DNA of 64,000 nucleotides from Wenjunlia tyrosinilytica (GCF_014646055.1 NZ_BMMS01000001.1:271892-335891); one strand, 5' to 3'; shown: positions 8,885-18,625, numbered from the stretch's first letter. Program-made: numbers and translations. Notes: generated by a model from the letters alone, not told the origin.

Positions 8885-9232
8885 TCAGCGAGGCGCCGGG
8901 CCGAGCAGCACCGCGCCCAGCGCGAGCAGGCCAGGAACGACAGCCAGCAGCCCCATCAGGCGCATCAGTGGGGGGTCGGTGATGGGGCGGCCCTCGCTGA
9001 GCGAGCGGTAGACACGGCGGTACCGGTGCGCCCCGCACAGATGGAACGCGAGCGCGCACATCAGCACGACCAGCCCCGGCAGAGCGCCGGACGCCCCATG
9101 TCCCGCGAAGCCGCCCGCGTGGAGCAGGAGCAAGCCGTTGACCGCCACGGCGAAGGCGGTGCGCGACCAGGCCAGCCGGGTGCGCTCGGCCTGAAGTCCG
9201 CTGTCGGCGACGGTCGTGTGCGGCTCGGGCAT
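8885..9232 (-). CDS. DUF202 family membrane protein (downstream copy)
   Basis: 115 aa. The ATG at 9232 shares one base with the stop codon of the upstream gene (TGATG), so the pair is coupled. The segment LQAERTRLAWSRTAFAVAVNGLLLL is the DUF202 signature (E-R-T-x-L-A-W-x-R-T) leading into the first of three membrane helices; the other two are near residues 45-65 and 92-112. DUF202/YidH proteins are small inner-membrane proteins of unknown function and often come in tandem pairs in actinobacteria. It ends 19 bp from the convergent TerD gene. Confidence 0.85.
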   Translation of the reverse strand: MPEPHTTVADSGLQAERTRLAWSRTAFAVAVNGLLLLHAGGFAGHGASGALPGLVVLMCALAFHLCGAHRYRRVYRSLSEGRPITDPPLMRLMGLLAVVPGLLALGAVLLGPAPR

Positions 9233-9615
9233 CACGTCACCCGGTCGAGCAGGACCACGAGGACCAGGGCCCCCACCGCGACGGCGGTGATGCCGTAGGC
9301 CAGCAGGGGGATCTGGGGGGTGCGCGGCAGCGTCCGCTTCATCCGCATGGCCCGCTCGTTGCGGCGCCATCTGCGGTGGCTCATCGCGGCGAGGGCCGTG
9401 CCCAGGAGGATGAGCACGACGGCGGGCACCAGCCGTTCATGGCGGGAGCCGACGTTCGGGGCGAACTGCATGAGCGCGATACCGCCCGCCAGCAGGGCCA
9501 GGGCGGTCCTTATCCAGGCCAGGAAGGTGCGCTCGTTCGCCAGGGAGAAGCGGTAGTCCGGGTCCTCGCCCTCGTCCTCGAACTGGGTGCGGGACGGGTC
9601 GAGCGGCCTTCTCAT
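9232..9615 (-). CDS. DUF202/YidH family membrane protein (upstream copy)
   Basis: 127 aa starting at the ATG at 9615. It has the DUF202 signature NERTFLAWIRTALALLAGG near residue 28, then hydrophobic segments near 62-80 and 105-125, giving three predicted membrane helices. The N-terminal 25 residues are acidic and cytoplasmic. It is paired with a second DUF202 gene by a one-base overlap; heteromer formation is an inference from that pairing. Its function is unknown. Confidence 0.85.
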   Translation of the reverse strand: MRRPLDPSRTQFEDEGEDPDYRFSLANERTFLAWIRTALALLAGGIALMQFAPNVGSRHERLVPAVVLILLGTALAAMSHRRWRRNERAMRMKRTLPRTPQIPLLAYGITAVAVGALVLVVLLDRVT

Positions 9616-9633
9616 GCCTTCATCGTAGGCGGG

Positions 9634-10128
9634 TCAGCCGCACAGCTCGAACCAGACCGCCTTGCCGCCCGGCTCGGGCTCGACGCCCCAGCGGTCGGCC
9701 AGCCCGTCCACGAGGGCGATGCCGCGGCCGCCCTCGTCGTCGATGTCCGCGCGCACCAGCCGGGGCGGCCGGGGGTTCTCGTCGGCGACCATGGCCCGCA
9801 GCCCGCCGGGCAGCCGCTCGAGGGTGAGCGTGAGCGGGCCGTCGGTGTGCCGCAGCGCGTTGGAGACGAGTTCGCTGACGAGAAGCTCCGCTGTCGGCAC
9901 CAGGTGCTCCAGCCCCCAGGCGGTGAGGGTCTCGCGAAGCTCCTTGCGGGCCTTGCGGCATGAGCCGAGGGTGCGGGGGAGGGTCCAGGGGCCGGCGGTG
10001 CGGACGGCGCGGACCGGGGAGGGCGCACGGGCACCGGCGGGCGCCTGCCGCCGACTGGGCAGGGGCAATCGGGCAGGCGCGTCGGAGGCCCCCTCCTCGG
10101 AGGACCGCGCTGCAGGCGGGTGGTGCAT
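9634..10128 (-). CDS. Anti-sigma-type ATP-binding protein (RsbW-like HATPase)
   Basis: 164 aa. After a disordered Pro/Ala/Arg-rich N-terminus (about 45 residues), a single HATPase_c domain follows. The N-box SELVSNALRHT keeps the Mg-binding Asn, ADENPRPP is the G1 box, and GGRGIALVD is the G2 box. These one-domain kinases are very numerous in Streptomyces and act as serine kinases or binders of STAS-domain antagonists, controlling sigma factors. The target is not encoded nearby. An unusual AT-rich promoter with a palindrome lies upstream. Confidence 0.88.
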   Translation of the reverse strand: MHHPPAARSSEEGASDAPARLPLPSRRQAPAGARAPSPVRAVRTAGPWTLPRTLGSCRKARKELRETLTAWGLEHLVPTAELLVSELVSNALRHTDGPLTLTLERLPGGLRAMVADENPRPPRLVRADIDDEGGRGIALVDGLADRWGVEPEPGGKAVWFELCG

Positions 10129-10443
10129 GGACTCTCCACTACGGCCCGGCAGCCCACACCTGGGAAGGGAGGCTGCGAGTGGCGTCGGGCGGCGGGCACC
10201 TCGACGCTGAGCACCCGGGCCTGGCTGCCGACCGCCGCATCGCGCTCCCCCCTCTGGAGCATGATCGCAGTCGGGTTTACCGACGCGTTAGACCATAATT
10301 CGGCTTTACATGTAAGTAAAGAAGACTCCATGGACCGGAATCCTGACCGAAATGGGCGGCCACCCGCGCGGTCGCCCCGCTCATCGCCCCGGCCGCCCGG
10401 CTGATCGCCTCGGGGTCCCGCCGCACTCGCTCTGGAGCAGGGC
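10129..10443. other. Intergenic region with AT-rich promoter island
   Basis: These 315 bp separate the anti-sigma-type gene from the kbl stop codon. No convincing gene is present. The notable part is an AT-rich patch at about 10275-10330 holding a promoter-like sequence and a palindrome (listed separately); the rest is ordinary GC-rich spacer. Confidence 0.6.
10292..10321 (-). promoter_or_regulatory. Promoter with nested palindrome upstream of the HATPase gene
   Basis: On the minus strand TTTACT (10320-10315) and TATGGT (10297-10292) are separated by 17 bp, a good housekeeping-type promoter. The -35 box and spacer overlap the perfect palindrome TTACATGTAA (10306-10315), itself nested in a CTTTAC...GTAAAG inverted repeat (10304-10321). 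In this GC-rich genome the patch stands out, and its position suits a repressor operator. The regulator is unknown. Confidence 0.45.
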
Positions 10444-11631
<1,188 letters not shown>

Positions 11632-11695
11632 GGGTCTGCCTCTCGTTTCTGGCTGCGTCGTCGGCGTGTGCGGGTCTCGGGCGAGGGCGATGGGC

Positions 11696-12784
11696 TCAGA
11701 CGGCCGTCGGCGCGGCAGTCGGCACGGCTTCGGCGGCCGGCACAGCTTCGGCAGTCGGCCGGGTCCAGTCGATGACGACCTTTCCGCACCGGCCGGAGCG
11801 GGCGGCGGCGAATGCCTCGGTGTGCTGCTCGTAGCCGAACCTGTGAGTGATCACCGGGCCGATGTCCAGTCCTGCCCGCAGGAGGACCGACATCGCGTAC
11901 CACGTCTCGTACATCTCACGGCCGTAGATCCCACGCAGGGTGAGCATGCGGGTGACGACCGTGGCCATGTCGAGCGGCACATCGCCCGTCGGCAGGCCGA
12001 GGACCGCGATGCGGCCGCCCGGGCGCATGGTGGCGACCATCTCCTGGAGGGCGTCGGCCCGGCCGGACATCTCCATGCCGACGTCGAAGCCCTCGCTCAT
12101 GCCGAGTTCGGGCATGACATCGGCGATGGGCTCCTTGCTCACGTCGAGGGCGACGGTGGCGCCGACCTTGCGGGCGAGCTCCAGCCGGTACTCGCTGACG
12201 TCGGTGATCACGACGCTGCGGGCGCCCGCGTGGCGGGCGATGGCCGCGGCCATGATGCCGATGGGCCCCGCGCCGGTGATCAGCACATCCTCGTTGAGCA
12301 CGGGGAAGGCCAGGGCGGTGTGCACGGCGTTGCCGAACGGGTCGAAGATCGCCGCGACGTCCAGGTCGATCTCGTGCCGGTGGACCCACACATTGGACTC
12401 GGGCAGCACCACGTACTCGGCGAAGGCGCCGTCGGTGTGCACGCCGAGGCCGATCGTGCGGATGCACAGGTGGCGGCGGCCGGCCATGCAGTTGCGGCAG
12501 GTGCCGCAGACGAGGTGGCCCTCACCGCTGACGGTGTCGCCGGGGCGCACGTCCTTCACACCCGGCCCGGTCCCGACGACCTCGCCGACGAACTCGTGGC
12601 CGAGCACCAGGGGTGCGCGGACGACCCGGGAAGCCCAGTCGTCCCAGCTGTCGATGTGCAGGTCGGTGCCGCAGATCCCGGTGCGCAGCACCTTGATCAG
12701 CACCTGCCCGGCGCCCGCCTTCGGGGTCGGCACGTCGGTCAGTTCCAGACCCGGTCCCGCGGTGGTCTTCACCAAAGCCCTCAT
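11696..12784 (-). CDS. tdh: L-threonine 3-dehydrogenase
   Basis: Zinc-dependent medium-chain dehydrogenase, about 362 aa from the ATG at 12784 ([10 protein letters not shown]). A GTG three codons earlier (12793) is better spaced from a GGGAG and is an alternative start. [15 protein letters not shown] carries the catalytic zinc Cys and the threonine-dehydrogenase-type segment, GHEFVGEVV follows, then the structural-zinc cysteines in [15 protein letters not shown], and a Rossmann fold at [14 protein letters not shown]. It oxidises threonine to 2-amino-3-ketobutyrate for Kbl downstream. The last 20 residues are an alternating Ala/Val/Pro/Thr tail not seen in the core family. Confidence 0.93.
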   Translation of the reverse strand: MRALVKTTAGPGLELTDVPTPKAGAGQVLIKVLRTGICGTDLHIDSWDDWASRVVRAPLVLGHEFVGEVVGTGPGVKDVRPGDTVSGEGHLVCGTCRNCMAGRRHLCIRTIGLGVHTDGAFAEYVVLPESNVWVHRHEIDLDVAAIFDPFGNAVHTALAFPVLNEDVLITGAGPIGIMAAAIARHAGARSVVITDVSEYRLELARKVGATVALDVSKEPIADVMPELGMSEGFDVGMEMSGRADALQEMVATMRPGGRIAVLGLPTGDVPLDMATVVTRMLTLRGIYGREMYETWYAMSVLLRAGLDIGPVITHRFGYEQHTEAFAAARSGRCGKVVIDWTRPTAEAVPAAEAVPTAAPTAV

Positions 12785-12841
12785 GGCGAACACTGTGGTG
12801 GGCCACTCCCTGTGAAGTCCATCGCCATTTTTCCAGGGGGC

Positions 12842-12862
12842 CTGTGAAGCTGAGCTTCACAG
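12842..12862. promoter_or_regulatory. Perfect palindrome between tdh and the LysR gene (probable operator)
   Basis: CTGTGAAGCT and AGCTTCACAG form a perfect 10-bp inverted repeat around a single G. A further CTGTGAAG half-site lies at 12810-12817, about three helical turns away. LysR-type regulators commonly bind such dyads between their own gene and a divergent target. The palindrome ends 20 bp before the regulator's GTG and 58 bp upstream of the tdh start. Confidence 0.6.
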
Positions 12863-12881
12863 AGCGTGCGAGACTGCCCCC

Positions 12882-13796
12882 GTGATCGATCCTCGAAGGC
12901 TCCGGGTGCTGCGGGCGCTGGCCGACCACGGCACCGTGACGGCCGCGGCGCAGTCCCTCTACCTGTCCCCGTCGGCCGCCTCCCAGCAACTGGCCGCGCT
13001 GGAGACGGAGGTGGGGCAGGCGCTGCTGGAGCGGCGCGGGCGGGCCGTGCGGCTGACCGCGGCCGGGACGGTGCTCGCCGAGCACGCCAGGGCCATCGCC
13101 GTCCAGCTCGAGCGGGCCCAGGCCGATGTCGCCGCCTGCGCCGCGGGATCCACCGGTGACGTGGCGATCGCCGCGTTCGCCACCGCGATCACCGAGGTGG
13201 TGGCGCCCAGCGTGGCGCGGTTGCGCGAGCGGGCGCCCGGCGTGAGGGTGCGCGTGAAGGACGCCGAGGGGCACACCAGCCGGCGGCTCCTCATCGACGG
13301 CGAGGTCGATGTGGCGGTGGCCGTCGAGCACCGGGACACCATCGGGGGCAGGGATGACGAGCGGGTGCTGCGCGAGCCCCTGTACGCCGAGCCGTTCGAT
13401 GTCGTGCTGCCGCCCGGTCACCGCCTCGAGCACACCGCCGAGGTGCCGCTGTCGCAGTTGCGCACGGACCCGTGGATCACCCCGTGGCCCGGCAACCCCA
13501 TCCATGACGTCGTCCTGCTCGCGTGCGAGCAGGCCCGCTTCCAGCCCCGCGTGGACAGCCTCTCGGACGACTTCCGGGCCGTCTGCGCCCTGGTGGCGGT
13601 GGGAGCCGGGGTGGCGTTGGTGCCCCGGTCGGCGCTGCGCGGCATCGACCTGGCGGGCGCCGGGGTGCGGCCGGTCAGCGGCCCCCGGCCCACCCGGAGG
13701 GTCTTCGCGGCCGTGCGGCGCGGCAGCGAGCGCCACCCGCTGCTGGAGCTGACGCTGGGGGCGCTGCGCGATCAGGCCGAAGGGCTCAGCGCCTGA
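12882..13796 (+). CDS. LysR-family transcriptional regulator, likely of tdh-kbl
   Basis: 304 aa from the GTG at 12882. The N-terminal winged HTH is clear (DPRRLRVLRALADHGTVTAAAQSLYLSPSAASQQLAALE). A substrate-binding domain follows, about residues 90-300, with the effector pocket spanning the EVDVAVAVEH and GAGVALVPRS strands. It is divergent from tdh with a palindrome between them, so control of threonine catabolism is the natural inference. The ligand is unknown; threonine, aminoketobutyrate or glycine are candidates. Confidence 0.9.
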   Translation: MIDPRRLRVLRALADHGTVTAAAQSLYLSPSAASQQLAALETEVGQALLERRGRAVRLTAAGTVLAEHARAIAVQLERAQADVAACAAGSTGDVAIAAFATAITEVVAPSVARLRERAPGVRVRVKDAEGHTSRRLLIDGEVDVAVAVEHRDTIGGRDDERVLREPLYAEPFDVVLPPGHRLEHTAEVPLSQLRTDPWITPWPGNPIHDVVLLACEQARFQPRVDSLSDDFRAVCALVAVGAGVALVPRSALRGIDLAGAGVRPVSGPRPTRRVFAAVRRGSERHPLLELTLGALRDQAEGLSA

Positions 13797-13906
13797 ACCC
13801 CGCGCCCCGGCTCAGCGGCGGCACGGAGCCCCGGCGGTACGGCCCCGGCAGCGCGGCCCCAGCGGTACGGACTCGGCGGTACGGGCTCGGCAGTACTACG
13901 GCCTCG

Positions 13907-14629
13907 TCACGTCTTGCTCTTGTAGCCGCGTGCCCATTGCAGCCCCCAGCCGTAGAGGCGGTCGAGCTCGGCCTGGAAGCCGTAGACGTACTTCACCTCG
14001 CGGCGCACCATCAGATTGCCCTTGCGGTTCTCTATCAGCAGGACCGCGCAGGAACGGGCCTGCGGCGCCCGTTCGTCCAGCTCGATCTCGATGCGCGGCC
14101 CGGTGTTGGGGAAGAGCGTGACCACGGCGTGCGTGCGGTCGAACGCCGGTGTGCCGTCGTAGATGTAGACGAAGATCAGCAGGCGCTTGATCTCGTCCTT
14201 CTTGTCGAGGTTGACGTAGATCGTCTCACCGGAGGGGCTGCCGAACCGGTCGTCGCCGCTGGTCTCGACGTACGGCGGCTTGTGCAGGTCGCCGAAGAAG
14301 TTGCCGAGCGGCTGCACCACGCCCTTGGTGCCGTCCGCGAGCTCGTACATGCACGCGAGGTCGAGGTCGACATTGACCATGGCCGGCCCCTGCGCCTGCA
14401 CCACCTGCGGTTTGAGGACGCTCAGCGGGTTGCGCAGCAGGCTGCCGGCGCTGCGGCCCGGGGTGAAGTCGGCGGCCCGCATGGACCAGGCGAGGTTGAC
14501 GCGCAGGTTGCCCGTGGCCGCCCCCTGCTCGGTGAGGGAGATCAGCGGTGTCCGCTTGGTCAGCGTGACCTTGTAGGGGCTGCCGCTGTCGACACTGGCC
14601 ATCCTGCCCGGCCGCAAGAAGTCCCACAT
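13907..14629 (-). CDS. TerA-like tellurium resistance/stress protein
   Basis: 240 aa from the ATG at 14629 (MWDFLRPGRM). It carries a TerD-superfamily fold in the TerA variety: VTLTKRTPLISLTEQG at the N-terminus, LRVNLAWSM, a central VNVDLDLACMYELADG that replaces the TerD DLDAS motif, ETIYVNLDKKDEIKRLLIFVYIYDG, and a C-terminal strand region with VRREVKYVYGFQAELDRLYGWGLQW. It is transcribed after DUF475 (115 bp apart) and belongs to the terD-terD-DUF475-terA group. The biochemical role is unknown; the family links to tellurite, oxidative and phage stress. Confidence 0.82.
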   Translation of the reverse strand: MWDFLRPGRMASVDSGSPYKVTLTKRTPLISLTEQGAATGNLRVNLAWSMRAADFTPGRSAGSLLRNPLSVLKPQVVQAQGPAMVNVDLDLACMYELADGTKGVVQPLGNFFGDLHKPPYVETSGDDRFGSPSGETIYVNLDKKDEIKRLLIFVYIYDGTPAFDRTHAVVTLFPNTGPRIEIELDERAPQARSCAVLLIENRKGNLMVRREVKYVYGFQAELDRLYGWGLQWARGYKSKT

Positions 14630-14743
14630 GACGTTCCTGTCCCCCTCCATGCCCATGGACCTGCTGCGACACCGCCGCGGGGCGGCCCCGGGGCTGTCCC
14701 CGGTGACCGCCCCGCAAGGAAGCGTTCCGCAATCGCGGTCGCG

Positions 14744-15862
14744 TCACACCGAGATTTCGGTCTTCTCGTCCGAACCCGAGCCGCCTTCGTCCTCGGCCTC
14801 CTCGCGGCGGTTGCGCACCACCGAGGACCAGAAGGACGCGGCGATCAGGAAGACACCGACCAGGCCGGTGACGACCTCGTTGATCTCGTACTTGATGGTC
14901 ACGAGCAGGATGACGGCCAGAGCGCCGATCGCGTAGTGCGCGCCGTGCTCGAGGTAGACGTAGTCGTCCAGGGTGCCCTTGCGGACCAGGTAGACGGTGA
15001 GCGACCGCACGTACATCGCGCCGATGCCCAGGCCGAGCGCCATCCAGAAGATGTCGTTGGTGATCGCGAAGGCACCGATGACGCCGTCGAAGGAGAACGA
15101 GGCGTCCAGGACCTCCAGGTACAGGAAGAGGAAGAACGCCGCCTTGCCCGCGAGGCCGACGGCCGACGGCCGGCCGGCCTTCTCGGCCTCCGCCTCGGCT
15201 TCCTCCTCCTCTTCGAGCTTGTTCTCGAAGTGCCCGGACAGACCGCCGACGATCAAGTAGGTGACCAGACCGGCGATACCGGAGAGCAGGACGGTGGAGG
15301 CCTTGTCACCGCCGTCGTGGGCGACGTCCGTGGCGAAGGTGGTCGCGGTGATGATCAGGGCGATCAGCGCGATGGTGACCGAGAGCATGTCCAGCTTGCC
15401 GAGCTTGGCCAGCGGGCGCTCCAGCCAGGCCAGCCACGCGTGCTCGCGCTCCTCGAAGATGAAGTCGAGGAAGATCATCAGCAGGAACATACCGCCGAAG
15501 GCCGCGATGGCCGGGTGCGCGGCGGTCACCAGCTCCTGGTAGTGGTCCTTGTTGTTGATCGCCAGGTCGACCGCCTCGATCGGACCGAGCTTGGCGGTGA
15601 TCGCGACGATGACGACCGGGAAGACGAGCCGCATGCCGAAGACCGCGATGAGCACGCCGACGGTGAGGAAGATCTTCTGCCAGAAGGCGTTCATCTTCTT
15701 CAGGATGCTGGCGTTGACGACCGCGTTGTCGAACGACAAGGAGATCTCGAGGACGGACAGGATCGCCACCACGGCGAAGCCTTCCCACCCCCACACCCAG
15801 GCGGCGAAGGCCAGTCCCACGGCAGTGATGCCGAGGGACCAGCCGAAGGTTCGGAGGAGCAC
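14744..15862 (-). CDS. DUF475 family integral membrane protein (TerC superfamily)
   Basis: 372 aa from the GTG at 15862. About eight to nine hydrophobic helices. Two segments, LEISLSFDNAVVNASIL near residue 40 and LDASFSFDGVIGAFAITND near residue 250, are the repeated acidic FDN/FDG motifs of TerC-like transporters, where acidic residues inside the membrane may bind a metal ion. A cytoplasmic run of glutamates (EEEEEAEAEAE) sits in the central loop and the C-terminus is acidic. The TerC superfamily is tied to manganese export and tellurite resistance; the ion moved here is not known. Confidence 0.85.
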   Translation of the reverse strand: MLLRTFGWSLGITAVGLAFAAWVWGWEGFAVVAILSVLEISLSFDNAVVNASILKKMNAFWQKIFLTVGVLIAVFGMRLVFPVVIVAITAKLGPIEAVDLAINNKDHYQELVTAAHPAIAAFGGMFLLMIFLDFIFEEREHAWLAWLERPLAKLGKLDMLSVTIALIALIITATTFATDVAHDGGDKASTVLLSGIAGLVTYLIVGGLSGHFENKLEEEEEAEAEAEKAGRPSAVGLAGKAAFFLFLYLEVLDASFSFDGVIGAFAITNDIFWMALGLGIGAMYVRSLTVYLVRKGTLDDYVYLEHGAHYAIGALAVILLVTIKYEINEVVTGLVGVFLIAASFWSSVVRNRREEAEDEGGSGSDEKTEISV

Positions 15863-15973
15863 TGGTTGTCCTAACTCAAGAATCGGTTGCAGGTCGATGG
15901 GGTCCGCGCCAGGAGGGGACGTCGGATGAGACGGCCTGAAACACGATGATCCCCCGGGCTGTCCGCAGCAGTT

Positions 15974-16549
15974 TTACGAGACGTTGACCCCGAAGTCTAG
16001 AGCGATGCCCCGCAACCCGGATGCGTACCCCTGTCCAACGGCCCGGAACTTCCACTCGCCGCCGTACCTGTAGAGCTCGCCGAAGATCATCGCTGTCTCG
16101 TTGGAGGCGTCCTCGGTGAGGTCGTAGCGCGCCAGCTCCGCCCCGTCGACCTGGTTGATGACGCGGATGTAGGCGTCCCTGACCTGACCGAAGCTCTGTC
16201 CGCGGTTCTCGGCGTCATAGATGGAGACCGGGAAGACGATCTTGTCGACGGACTGCGGGACCTGGAGCAGGTTCACCAGGATCGTCTCGTCGTCGCCACC
16301 GGTACCGCCGACGAGCTCGTCACCGGTGTGCTCGACGGAGCCGTCGGGACTCTTGAGGTTGTTGTAGAAGACGAAGTACTCGTCCCCGAGGACCCGTCCG
16401 CCGCCGCACAGCAGTGCGCTGGCGTCGAGGTCGAAGGGGGCGCCGGTGGTGGACCGGGCCTCCCAGCCGAGGCCGACGGCAACCTGCGTCAGGTTCGGAG
16501 CGGCCTTGGTGAGGGAGACATTTCCCCCCTTGGCGAGCGTTACGCCCAT
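15974..16549 (-). CDS. terD: TerD-family stress protein
   Basis: 191 aa from the ATG at 16549, with AGGAAAGGA upstream. The start [20 protein letters not shown], then [29 protein letters not shown] and the closing [24 protein letters not shown] are canonical TerD features; the acidic loops bind calcium in studied members. It follows the second terD, separated by a strong hairpin, so each probably has its own transcript. Linked to tellurite and general stress tolerance; the molecular action is unresolved. Confidence 0.93.
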   Translation of the reverse strand: MGVTLAKGGNVSLTKAAPNLTQVAVGLGWEARSTTGAPFDLDASALLCGGGRVLGDEYFVFYNNLKSPDGSVEHTGDELVGGTGGDDETILVNLLQVPQSVDKIVFPVSIYDAENRGQSFGQVRDAYIRVINQVDGAELARYDLTEDASNETAMIFGELYRYGGEWKFRAVGQGYASGLRGIALDFGVNVS

Positions 16550-16596
16550 GTTGTCCTTTCCTCCCGGTCGATCCAACGAAAGTCGTGCCCGATCGC

Positions 16597-16634
16597 ACGC
16601 GGCGCCGCACACCCGAGGGCGTGCGGCGCCGCGT
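16597..16634 (-). terminator. Hairpin between the two terD genes
   Basis: A perfect 14-bp GC-rich stem (16597-16610 with 16621-16634) and a 10-nt loop lie between the stop of the upstream terD and the start of the downstream one. There is no T-run, as is common for Streptomyces terminators. It would limit read-through between paralogues. Confidence 0.6.
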
Positions 16635-16667
16635 CGATACCGTTGTCCCGCTCGTTCGCGCCGGGCC

Positions 16668-17243
16668 TCAGACGTTGACGCCGAAGTCCTGGGCGATGCC
16701 GCGCAGGCCGGAGGCATACCCCTGGCCGATGGCGCGGAACTTCCACTCCGCCCCGTTCCGGTACAGCTCGCCGAAGACCATGGCGGTCTCCGTCGAGGCG
16801 TCCTCGGTGAGGTCGTAGCGGGCCAGCTCCTGGTTGTCGGCCTGGTTCACGACGCGGATGTACGCGTTGCGAACCTGTCCGAAACTCTGCTGGCGCGTCT
16901 CGGCCTCGTAGATCGAGACCGGGAAGACGACCTTGGCGACATCGGCCGGAACGGCGGCCAGGTTGACCTTGATCGCCTCGTCGTCGCCCTCGCCCTCACC
17001 GGTGAGGTTGTCACCGGTGTGCTCGACGGAGCCGTCGGGGCTCTTGAGGTTGTTGAAGAACACGAAGTGGCTGTCGGAGATGACCTTGCCGTCCGCGTTC
17101 GTCAGCAGGGCGCTGGCGTCGAGGTCGAAGTCCGAGCCGGTGGTGGTGCGCGCGTCCCAGCCGAGTCCGACGAGAACCGCCGTCAGGTTCGGCGCGGCCT
17201 TGGTCAGCGAGACGTTGCCGCCCTTGCTGAGGCTGACTCCCAC
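16668..17243 (-). CDS. terD: TerD-family stress protein (second copy)
   Basis: 191 aa, chosen from the GTG at 17243. An ATG four codons earlier (17255) overlaps the GGGAGGA ribosome binding site, which is ideally spaced for the GTG and gives the family-typical start [49 protein letters not shown], the acidic [14 protein letters not shown] and the [24 protein letters not shown] end are all conserved. Probably duplicated from its downstream neighbour. A local AT-rich patch upstream (about 17305-17320) may hold the promoter. Confidence 0.93.
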   Translation of the reverse strand: MGVSLSKGGNVSLTKAAPNLTAVLVGLGWDARTTTGSDFDLDASALLTNADGKVISDSHFVFFNNLKSPDGSVEHTGDNLTGEGEGDDEAIKVNLAAVPADVAKVVFPVSIYEAETRQQSFGQVRNAYIRVVNQADNQELARYDLTEDASTETAMVFGELYRNGAEWKFRAIGQGYASGLRGIAQDFGVNV

Positions 17244-17361
17244 GAGTCCTCCCATTGGTCGAGGAGCACACTCCCGTGCCCCCGTAGTGCGGATGCCATC
17301 GGATCAACAGTTTTGATCCTAGTAGTCGGGTCGCCCGGGTGGGGACCCGTTACGCAGGCCC

Positions 17362-17835
17362 TTACAGGGCGTTGAGGGCCTTGAGGTACTCCTTCAGGTC
17401 ACGGGCGTCGGAGATCGCGTTGACGACCGTCCAGCGCACGATGCCCTCCTTGTCGATGACGAACGTGCCGCGCATGGCGCAGCCCTTCCCCTCGTCGAAG
17501 ACGCCGTAGGCCCGGGAAACGTCACCGTGCGGCCAGAAGTCGGACAGGAGCGGGTAGTCCAGGCCCTCCTTCTCGCTGAAGACGCGGAGGGTGAACGGGG
17601 AGTCGTTGGAGACCGCGAGGATCTGCACGTCGTCGTTGACGAACCGCGGGAGTTCGTCGCGGACCGCGCACAGCTCACCGGTGCACACACCCGTGAACGC
17701 GAACGGGTAGAACAGCAGGACCACGTTCTTGCCCGGGGCGGTCTCGCTGCCGCGGAAGTCGGACAGGCGAACCAGCTCGCCGTGCTGGTTCTTGAGCTCG
17801 AAGTCCGGTGCTACAACGCCGGCCTCGATCGCCAT
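17362..17835 (-). CDS. Peroxiredoxin, AhpE-like
   Basis: 157 aa from the ATG at 17835. It has the thioredoxin-like peroxiredoxin fold with PFAFTGVCTGELCAVRDELPRF near residue 40: the first Cys is the peroxidatic one and the second, five residues on, could act in resolution. PLLSDFWPHGDVSRAYGVFDE and RGTFVIDKEGIVRW match the AhpE branch known from mycobacteria. It reduces peroxides and peroxynitrite in the cytoplasm. It sits between terD and a terminator shared with DUF3052. Confidence 0.92.
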   Translation of the reverse strand: MAIEAGVVAPDFELKNQHGELVRLSDFRGSETAPGKNVVLLFYPFAFTGVCTGELCAVRDELPRFVNDDVQILAVSNDSPFTLRVFSEKEGLDYPLLSDFWPHGDVSRAYGVFDEGKGCAMRGTFVIDKEGIVRWTVVNAISDARDLKEYLKALNAL

Positions 17836-18064
17836 GAGCGCACATCCCTTCGTGGAATCCACCCCGTCCGGCATCGGTGCCGGACGTCGGGAACAGTCTG
17901 GCACCAGGAGCCCGGGCGGTGATCGCCCGGCCCCATCCCGGCGCCCCGGCGCCCCGGCGGCCACGGCCCGGTCCCGAGAGACCCGGCGCCCGGACGGAAC
18001 GGCGGCCCCGCCGGCCCCGAGAACCCGGTGGCCGGCGGGGCGGCCGCGGGCCGGGGCGCGGAGC

Positions 18065-18139
18065 GCGGACATGCGGAACGCGGACATGCGGCGTGCGGGC
18101 ATGCGCACTGCGGGCATGCGCACTGCGGGCATGAAGAAG
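18065..18139. repeat. Five tandem 15-bp repeats next to a terminator
   Basis: Units of GCGGACATGCGGAAC / GCGGGCATGCGCACT type run head to tail (start points 18065, 18080, 18095, 18110, 18125). Units three and four are identical and the fifth degenerates into the following hairpin. Each contains CATGC. The tract lies in the space upstream of the peroxiredoxin gene and downstream of DUF3052, with no plausible protein. Confidence 0.75.
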
Positions 18140-18162
18140 CCCCGCCGTTGGTACGGCGGGGC
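18139..18162. terminator. Stem-loop terminator downstream of DUF3052
   Basis: A perfect 10-bp stem GCCCCGCCGT/ACGGCGGGGC with a TGGT loop follows the DUF3052 stop by 28 bp. It is GC-rich with no U-tract, of the type usual in streptomycetes. Confidence 0.75.
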
Positions 18163-18190
18163 CTCCAGTGCGGTACGGGTCCGGTGTGGC

Positions 18191-18625
18191 TCAGCGCTTT
18201 CCGGAGCGCGCGGCCTTCGGTGTCACCAGGCGGCTGCCCGACCAGTCCTTGCTGGCGTTGAAGCTGCTGGTCTGGGCCAGGCCGGCGGTCGCGGCGGCCT
18301 CGCCGATGTCGCTCGGCTCCACGTATCCCGGACGGCCGGTCTTCGGCGTCAGCAGCAGGATCGGGGCGCCGTCGTCAACGGCGGAAGTGGCATCCACCAG
18401 GGCGTCGGTCAGGTCGCCGTCGTCCTCGCGGAACCACAGCACCACGGCGTCGGGGACGTCGTCGTAGTCCTCGTCGGCGAGCTCCGTGCCCGTGAGCTCC
18501 TCAATACTCTCCCGGAGCTCCTGGTCGGAGTCCTCGTCCCAACCAAGCTCCTGGACCACCTGTCCGGGCTGGAATCCCAACCGGCTTGCCGGGTTGGACT
18601 CCGCGTGGCCCGCGGTCGCGCTCAC
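18191..18625 (-). CDS. DUF3052 family protein
   Basis: 144 aa from the GTG at 18625, chosen because AGGAGG precedes it by 6 nt; the open frame extends further upstream without a binding site. The sequence (RLGFQPGQVVQELGWDEDSDQELRE, then DVVPDAVVLWFREDDGDL-like segment, TPKTGRPGYVEPSDIGEAA) matches the actinobacterial DUF3052 family, small acidic soluble proteins of unknown function. It is divergent from aceE across 483 bp, a conserved pairing in Streptomyces as far as I recall. Confidence 0.88.
   Translation of the reverse strand: MSATAGHAESNPASRLGFQPGQVVQELGWDEDSDQELRESIEELTGTELADEDYDDVPDAVVLWFREDDGDLTDALVDATSAVDDGAPILLLTPKTGRPGYVEPSDIGEAAATAGLAQTSSFNASKDWSGSRLVTPKAARSGKR

Noticed and set aside
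13807-13906. GGTACGG-type repeats between the LysR and TerA genes
   Set aside because: A few scattered GCGGTACGG copies, irregularly spaced; too weak to call an array, though similar in motif to the 58.3-kb repeat.
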